Below are positions 60,257-64,000 of a stretch of DNA of 64,000 nt, one piece after another. Made by a program: the position numbers and the translations under genes. The notes beneath the pieces were generated by a model. The model did not search any database and was not told where the DNA came from. It saw only the letters and a list, made by a program, of their open reading frames with translations. The stretch lies in the NCBI RefSeq assembly GCF_018831085.1, contig NZ_JAGPNM010000001.1, forward strand, positions 248,001-312,000, read 5' to 3'. How positions within the stretch are numbered: position 1 is the stretch's first letter; every line of letters begins with the position of its first letter. The stretch is from Rheinheimera oceanensis (GTDB taxonomy: Bacteria > Pseudomonadota > Gammaproteobacteria > Enterobacterales > Alteromonadaceae).

Positions 60257-60859
60257 TTACCCCATGTAACCGTCGATGTAATACACCAATAAAGCCGATA
60301 GCTGATCTTTTTGTGCCTGAGTAACCGCGCCCTGATAAGCATTTACTATTTCATCAGGCGTAGGGATACTGGTGCTGATACCTTCTAACTGGTAGTACAG
60401 CGCATGCAGGAAAATTGCCGCAATATTGCGGATTAGTGCATTGCTACCACCAAGGTTAACGGCGTCGCGTAGCGTACCATTGTAGCCATACTGAAAAACA
60501 GTATTAAACTTGGTGTTTTGATTTATCTCTATACCGCGCCACTTCTTATGCCATTGGCCGCCAGACTTATAGAAATAACCGCCTTTACCGCCACCAATAC
60601 CCGGCTTTTTAGCCTCAAAATATAGCTTGGCACTGCCATGAGAATCATAACTTTTTTTACACTGTTCAAATTTATCAGGTTGTACTGACTGCATCTGCGA
60701 TGCATTTTCGCTTAACGAACAGTTAAGTGTGCTGGTACCCCAGGCGGATTTACTCTTAAGTGTCAGCAACACCGGCAAGCTACCCAGACCTGCGCGCATT
60801 AAAAATTTTCTGCGGCCAGACTGCGTTGCCTTTATTTCCTTGTCATTAACAGGTTCCAT
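60257..60859 (-). CDS. Tat-signal protein opening the HprK-related operon
   Basis: 200 residues from the ATG at 60859 (GGAATG upstream). RRKFLMRAG (16-24) is a twin-arginine motif, followed by a hydrophobic stretch (LGSLPVLLTL) and KSKSAWG, where cleavage could occur. The mature part has Cys and Gly-rich regions (GIGGGKGGYFYKSGGQWHKKW) resembling SPGYWK-type secreted proteins, with a helical end (IAAIFLHALYYQLE, DQLSALLVYYIDGYMG). No enzyme motif is seen. The first gene of the operon, it is a likely exported substrate or target. Confidence 0.7.
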   Translation of the reverse strand: MEPVNDKEIKATQSGRRKFLMRAGLGSLPVLLTLKSKSAWGTSTLNCSLSENASQMQSVQPDKFEQCKKSYDSHGSAKLYFEAKKPGIGGGKGGYFYKSGGQWHKKWRGIEINQNTKFNTVFQYGYNGTLRDAVNLGGSNALIRNIAAIFLHALYYQLEGISTSIPTPDEIVNAYQGAVTQAQKDQLSALLVYYIDGYMG

Positions 60860-61007
60860 AGCTACATTCCATAAAGCAAACTGCATAAAGTGTAATGCCA
60901 GTTACATGCAAGATCAAATCCAACAATATAACTTCATATCAGGCATCATAAAATTCTGAAACCCAACATCGCGACGGCATAAGTTGTAAAGCAAGCTGAC
61001 GCTAATA

Positions 61008-61808
61008 TCAGGCTTTACAGTTAGGCAAAGCACCGCTGGCTTTGCGTTCATTGTAGGTTTGCATTGCCGTTGGCATTTTTTCGCGCAATTCTTTAATCCG
61101 TGTCTCCGGCAACGGGTGGGTAGACAGAATTTGTGGTGTACCGCTACTGCCCTGCGCCGCCATATTCTGCCATAAGTTAACCGACTGACGCGGCTCAAAA
61201 CCCGCCTTTGCCATTAAATCCAGCCCTATAATATCGGCCTCACTTTCATGTGCCCGGCTAAATGGCAGTGCTACACCGACTTGCGCCCCTAAACCAAAAG
61301 CCGTCATCAGTTGTTGCTGATACTGTACGTTATAAGCTTTCATAGCGGCATCGCCCAGTGTCAAGGCCGTTTGAATAAACTGATTAGTAGACAGGCGCTC
61401 GTTGCTGTGACCAGCCATTACGTGCGCGATTTCATGGCCGATAACCGCTGCCAGCTGGTTCTGGTTTTCAGCTACTTTCAACAGGCCGGTATACACACCT
61501 ATCTTGCCGCCTGGCAACGCAAAAGCATTTACCTGCTCAGAATCGAATACTACTATTTCCCAGGTGTTGCCCATAAACTCCTGTGGAGTCACCTTCAGCA
61601 AAGCGCCTGCAACACATTGTACATACTCATTGGTACGCCGGTCTTTGGAAATGGGCGTTTCAGCTTTCATGGTTTCAAAGGTTTGTGCGCCCATCTTATC
61701 CAGTTCAGCTGCATTAAACAGCATGACCTGACGGCGTCCGGTTGGCGATTGTGCACAGGCCACAATCAGTAAAGAGCAGGTGGTTAGCAGTAATAACTTT
61801 TTCAACAT
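61008..61808 (-). CDS. M48 family metallopeptidase lipoprotein
   Basis: 266 residues from the ATG at 61808 (AAGGA upstream); another ATG two codons earlier is too close to the ribosome site. Lipobox LIVAC (Cys18). Zinc site HEIAH (125-129) with His125, Glu126, His129 and third ligand Glu190 in HESEAD. The FALPGGKIGVYTGLL stretch is typical of LoiP/YggG-like proteases. Such proteins degrade misfolded envelope proteins. The gene lies between the HprK operon and dnaJ and has its own start region. Confidence 0.92.
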   Translation of the reverse strand: MLKKLLLLTTCSLLIVACAQSPTGRRQVMLFNAAELDKMGAQTFETMKAETPISKDRRTNEYVQCVAGALLKVTPQEFMGNTWEIVVFDSEQVNAFALPGGKIGVYTGLLKVAENQNQLAAVIGHEIAHVMAGHSNERLSTNQFIQTALTLGDAAMKAYNVQYQQQLMTAFGLGAQVGVALPFSRAHESEADIIGLDLMAKAGFEPRQSVNLWQNMAAQGSSGTPQILSTHPLPETRIKELREKMPTAMQTYNERKASGALPNCKA

Positions 61809-61882
61809 GAGCATATCCTTATTTGACACTTTGATCGCAGCCGACACTGCGTAACATGCTGTTATTGTATCTGCTGGGCAAT

Positions 61883-61907
61883 AAAAAACCACCCGAAGGT
61901 GGTTTTT
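61883..61907 (-). terminator. Intrinsic terminator after dnaJ
   Basis: A-run, AACCACC, CGAA loop, GGTGGTT, T-run, 10 bases past the dnaJ stop. It ends the dnaKJ operon. Confidence 0.92.
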
Positions 61908-61916
61908 CATTACAGC

Positions 61917-63047
61917 TTAGCTGGTTAAATCGTCAAAGAACTTCTTCACGCCATCAAAGAAGCCCTTCGATTTAGGCCGGTGTTTGGCTTCACCATCCCC
62001 TGCCATGCTGTCATCAAGCTGACGCAGTAAATCTTTTTGCTTTTCGCTTAAGTTCACCGGTGTTTCGATCACAACTTTGCATACCAGATCACCCACACCG
62101 CCACCGCGCACCGACTGCACACCTTTACCCCGCAGACGGAACATTTTTTCGGTTTGCGTTTCTGCCGGTATCTTCAGCTTCACTCGGCCATCCAGGGTCG
62201 GCACATCAATTTCACCACCCAGTGCAGCAATAGTGAAACTCAGAGGTACATCGCAGTACAGGTTATTGCCATCGCGCACGAAGATCGGGTGCTCTTTTAC
62301 ATGCACCTGCACGTAAAGATCGCCTGCCGGTGCGCCATGCATGCCCGCTTCACCTTCGCCGGTTAAACGGATACGATCGCCGGTGTCCACACCTGCCGGA
62401 ATTTTCACTGACAAGGTTTTGGTTTTCTCTACGCGGCCTTCGCCATGGCACTTAGTGCAGGGGTCAGGAATAATTTTGCCACGGCCATTACAGGTTGGGC
62501 AGGTTTGCTGTACGGCAAAAAAGCCCTGACGCATTGTCACCTGGCCGGCACCATGACAGGTTGGACAGCTTTTCGCTGACGTGCCTTTTTTAGCACCCGA
62601 GCCATCGCAGCTGTCGCAGCTCACCATCGTTGGTACTTTAATATCAACTGATTTGCCGCGTACTGCTTCTTCTAAGCTTAGCTCCAGATTGTAACGTAAA
62701 TCGGAACCACGCTGCGCCCGTGACTGACCCCGACGGCCTCCGCCACCGAAGATATCACCGAATACATCACCAAAAATATCGCCAAAATCAGCATTGCCTG
62801 CACCAGCGCCACCGCGGTTTGGATCTACCCCGGCATGGCCATAACGGTCATAGGCTGCGCGTTTTTGCTCATCCGACAACACCTCATAGGCTTCCTGGAC
62901 TTCTTTAAACTTCTCTTCCATGGCTTTATCACCCTGAGTTCTGTCCGGGTGAAATTTCATGGCGAGGCGTTTATAAGCCTTTTTGATGTCTTTATCGTCG
63001 GCGCCTTTAGCGACACCTAGTACTTCATAATAGTCACGCTTCGACAT
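61917..63047 (-). CDS. dnaJ: Chaperone protein DnaJ
   Basis: 376 residues, E. coli length. J domain with HPD at 33-35; Gly/Phe-rich region 75-110; four CxxCxGxG zinc-binding repeats (about 144-208, [32 protein letters not shown]); C-terminal substrate domains. DnaJ delivers clients to DnaK and stimulates its ATPase. A hairpin sits in the 63-base gap to dnaK. Confidence 0.98.
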   Translation of the reverse strand: MSKRDYYEVLGVAKGADDKDIKKAYKRLAMKFHPDRTQGDKAMEEKFKEVQEAYEVLSDEQKRAAYDRYGHAGVDPNRGGAGAGNADFGDIFGDVFGDIFGGGGRRGQSRAQRGSDLRYNLELSLEEAVRGKSVDIKVPTMVSCDSCDGSGAKKGTSAKSCPTCHGAGQVTMRQGFFAVQQTCPTCNGRGKIIPDPCTKCHGEGRVEKTKTLSVKIPAGVDTGDRIRLTGEGEAGMHGAPAGDLYVQVHVKEHPIFVRDGNNLYCDVPLSFTIAALGGEIDVPTLDGRVKLKIPAETQTEKMFRLRGKGVQSVRGGGVGDLVCKVVIETPVNLSEKQKDLLRQLDDSMAGDGEAKHRPKSKGFFDGVKKFFDDLTS

Positions 63048-63074
63048 AGCTTAGTGCTAACTTCTCATGTTAAA

Positions 63075-63097
63075 GGGGCTGCAGTTTACTACAGCCC
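63075..63097 (-). terminator. Hairpin between dnaK and dnaJ
   Basis: On the minus strand GGGCTGTAG, loop TAAA, CTGCAGCCC then CTTT. It may protect or attenuate the message between the two genes. Confidence 0.5.
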
Positions 63098-63110
63098 GGT
63101 TAAACCTTAA

Positions 63111-64000
63111 TTATTTTTTGTCGTCTTTCACTTCTTCAAACTCAGCATCAACCACGTCGTCGTTGCCGCCTGCCTGCTGGCCTGCGTCGCTGCCGCCTTG
63201 CTGGGCTTTGGCCTGAGCCGCTTCCATCAGCTTTTGCGATGCCTGAATAAGTGCCTGAGACTTCTCATCAATAGCGGCTTTGTCGCTGCCTTTTAATACA
63301 GCTTCCAGCTCTTTGATTGCCGTTTCAATGGCTTCTTTATCATTTGCTGCCAGTGCAGTGCCTACTTCTTCCAGTTGCTTACGGGTGGCATGAACCATCG
63401 CGTCGGCCTGGTTACGGGTTTGCACCAGCTCTTCAAACTTTTTGTCTTCTTCAGCGTGAGCTTCTGCATCACGTACCATGGCCTGAATTTCTTCATCAGA
63501 CAAACCAGAGTTCGCCTTGATGGTGATTTTCTGCTCTTTACCGGTGTCTTTATCTTTAGCTGATACGTGCAAAATACCGTCGGCATCCAGATCGAAGGTT
63601 ACTTCAATTTGCGGCTCGCCGCGACGTCCGGCACGGATACCTTCTAAGTTAAACTGCCCCAGTGATTTGTTGTCAGAGGCGCGTTTACGCTCACCCTGCA
63701 GCACGTGAATGGTTACCGCAGACTGGTTGTCTTCTGCCGTTGAGAACACCTGCGATTTCTTGGTTGGGATCGTGGTGTTTTTCTCAATCAGCGCTGTCAT
63801 TACGCTGCCCATGGTTTCAATACCCAGTGACAGTGGTGTTACGTCAAGCAGCAATACGTCTTTAACATCGCCTGACAACACCGCACCCTGAATAGCGGCA
63901 CCTACTGCTACGGCTTCGTCCGGGTTCACGTCTTTACGCGGCTCTTTGCCAAAGAAAGCCGTTACCGCTTCCTGTACTTTTGGCATCCGCGTTTGACCGC
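63111..64000 (-). CDS. dnaK: Chaperone protein DnaK (C-terminal part, cut by window end)
   Basis: The coding frame continues beyond the right end of the window; about 296 codons are present. It starts in the ATPase end ([38 protein letters not shown]), then the substrate-binding domain ([39 protein letters not shown]), and the lid and acidic tail ([12 protein letters not shown]). The methionine frame start inside the window is not the gene start. dnaK-dnaJ is the usual order. Confidence 0.98.
   Translation of the reverse strand, partial: GQTRMPKVQEAVTAFFGKEPRKDVNPDEAVAVGAAIQGAVLSGDVKDVLLLDVTPLSLGIETMGSVMTALIEKNTTIPTKKSQVFSTAEDNQSAVTIHVLQGERKRASDNKSLGQFNLEGIRAGRRGEPQIEVTFDLDADGILHVSAKDKDTGKEQKITIKANSGLSDEEIQAMVRDAEAHAEEDKKFEELVQTRNQADAMVHATRKQLEEVGTALAANDKEAIETAIKELEAVLKGSDKAAIDEKSQALIQASQKLMEAAQAKAQQGGSDAGQQAGGNDDVVDAEFEEVKDDKK

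Noticed and set aside
60859..60960. Sigma-54 promoter before the HprK operon
   Set aside because: A TGGCAT occurs on the minus strand, but the -12 element at the proper spacing reads TTTAT, not TTGCW.

Overview
The window reads as a chromosome segment of a gammaproteobacterium of the Rheinheimera / Alishewanella / Arsukibacterium type (Alteromonadales-like). This placement rests on gene order and remembered protein similarity, not on a search. Most of the window is conserved core genome in tight operons. There are no IS elements, prophage genes or CRISPR arrays.

Layout. 1-2105: end of a probable sigma factor gene, its DUF3379 partner, and an AraC regulator beside an AhpD-like protein. 2119-4640 (minus): pnuC, a DCC-type thiol protein, a GIY-YIG protein with a toxin-like leader, and an aspartate/glutamate racemase. 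5010-7612: a small AT-rich accessory islet of unknown genes; its minus-strand units are each followed by a copy of the same 25-bp repeat. 7807-12091 (minus): monooxygenase, nhaD, tandem universal stress protein and SulP transporter. 12301-25685: ybeL-like gene divergent from the envelope and cofactor run leuS-lptE-holA-nadD-rsfS-rlmH-mrdA-rodA-rlpA-dacA-ybeD-lipB-lipA. 25868-27079: a 2OG-Fe(II) oxygenase and a PilZ protein.

27080-50785 is almost entirely minus strand. In transcription order it holds dapB, carAB-greA, rlmE-ftsH, folP-glmM-tpiA-secG-tRNA-Leu, then tRNA-fMet-rimP-nusA-infB-rbfA-truB-rpsO-pnp-nlpI and a lipoprotein metalloprotease. This is the classic translation and RNA-metabolism supercluster; yhbY is divergent from rlmE. 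61917-64000 holds dnaJ and the end of dnaK. In related bacteria dnaKJ lies next to dapB-carAB; here about 11 kb of accessory genes (51034-61808) separate them: YqhD-like dehydrogenase, SCO protein, TPR protein, LplT-PlsC fusion, NhaC antiporter, a four-gene HprK-related kinase operon and an M48 lipoprotein protease.

The best candidates for undescribed biology are (1) the operon at 58174-60859, with a Tat-signal protein, a 55-residue peptide, an HprK-like kinase and a nucleotidyltransferase; (2) the repeat-punctuated cassette-like islet at 5510-7612; and (3) the GIY-YIG toxin-like protein at 3120-3830. Regulatory sites that can be read directly include a sigma-54 promoter (4955-4970), a sigma-32-like promoter for rlmE-ftsH, an ARG box upstream of carA, a near-consensus sigma-70 promoter for nhaC, and several intrinsic terminators, one of which lies inside a coding sequence. 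Two Na+/H+ antiporters and a SulP/Usp pair suggest a saline or alkaline habitat.
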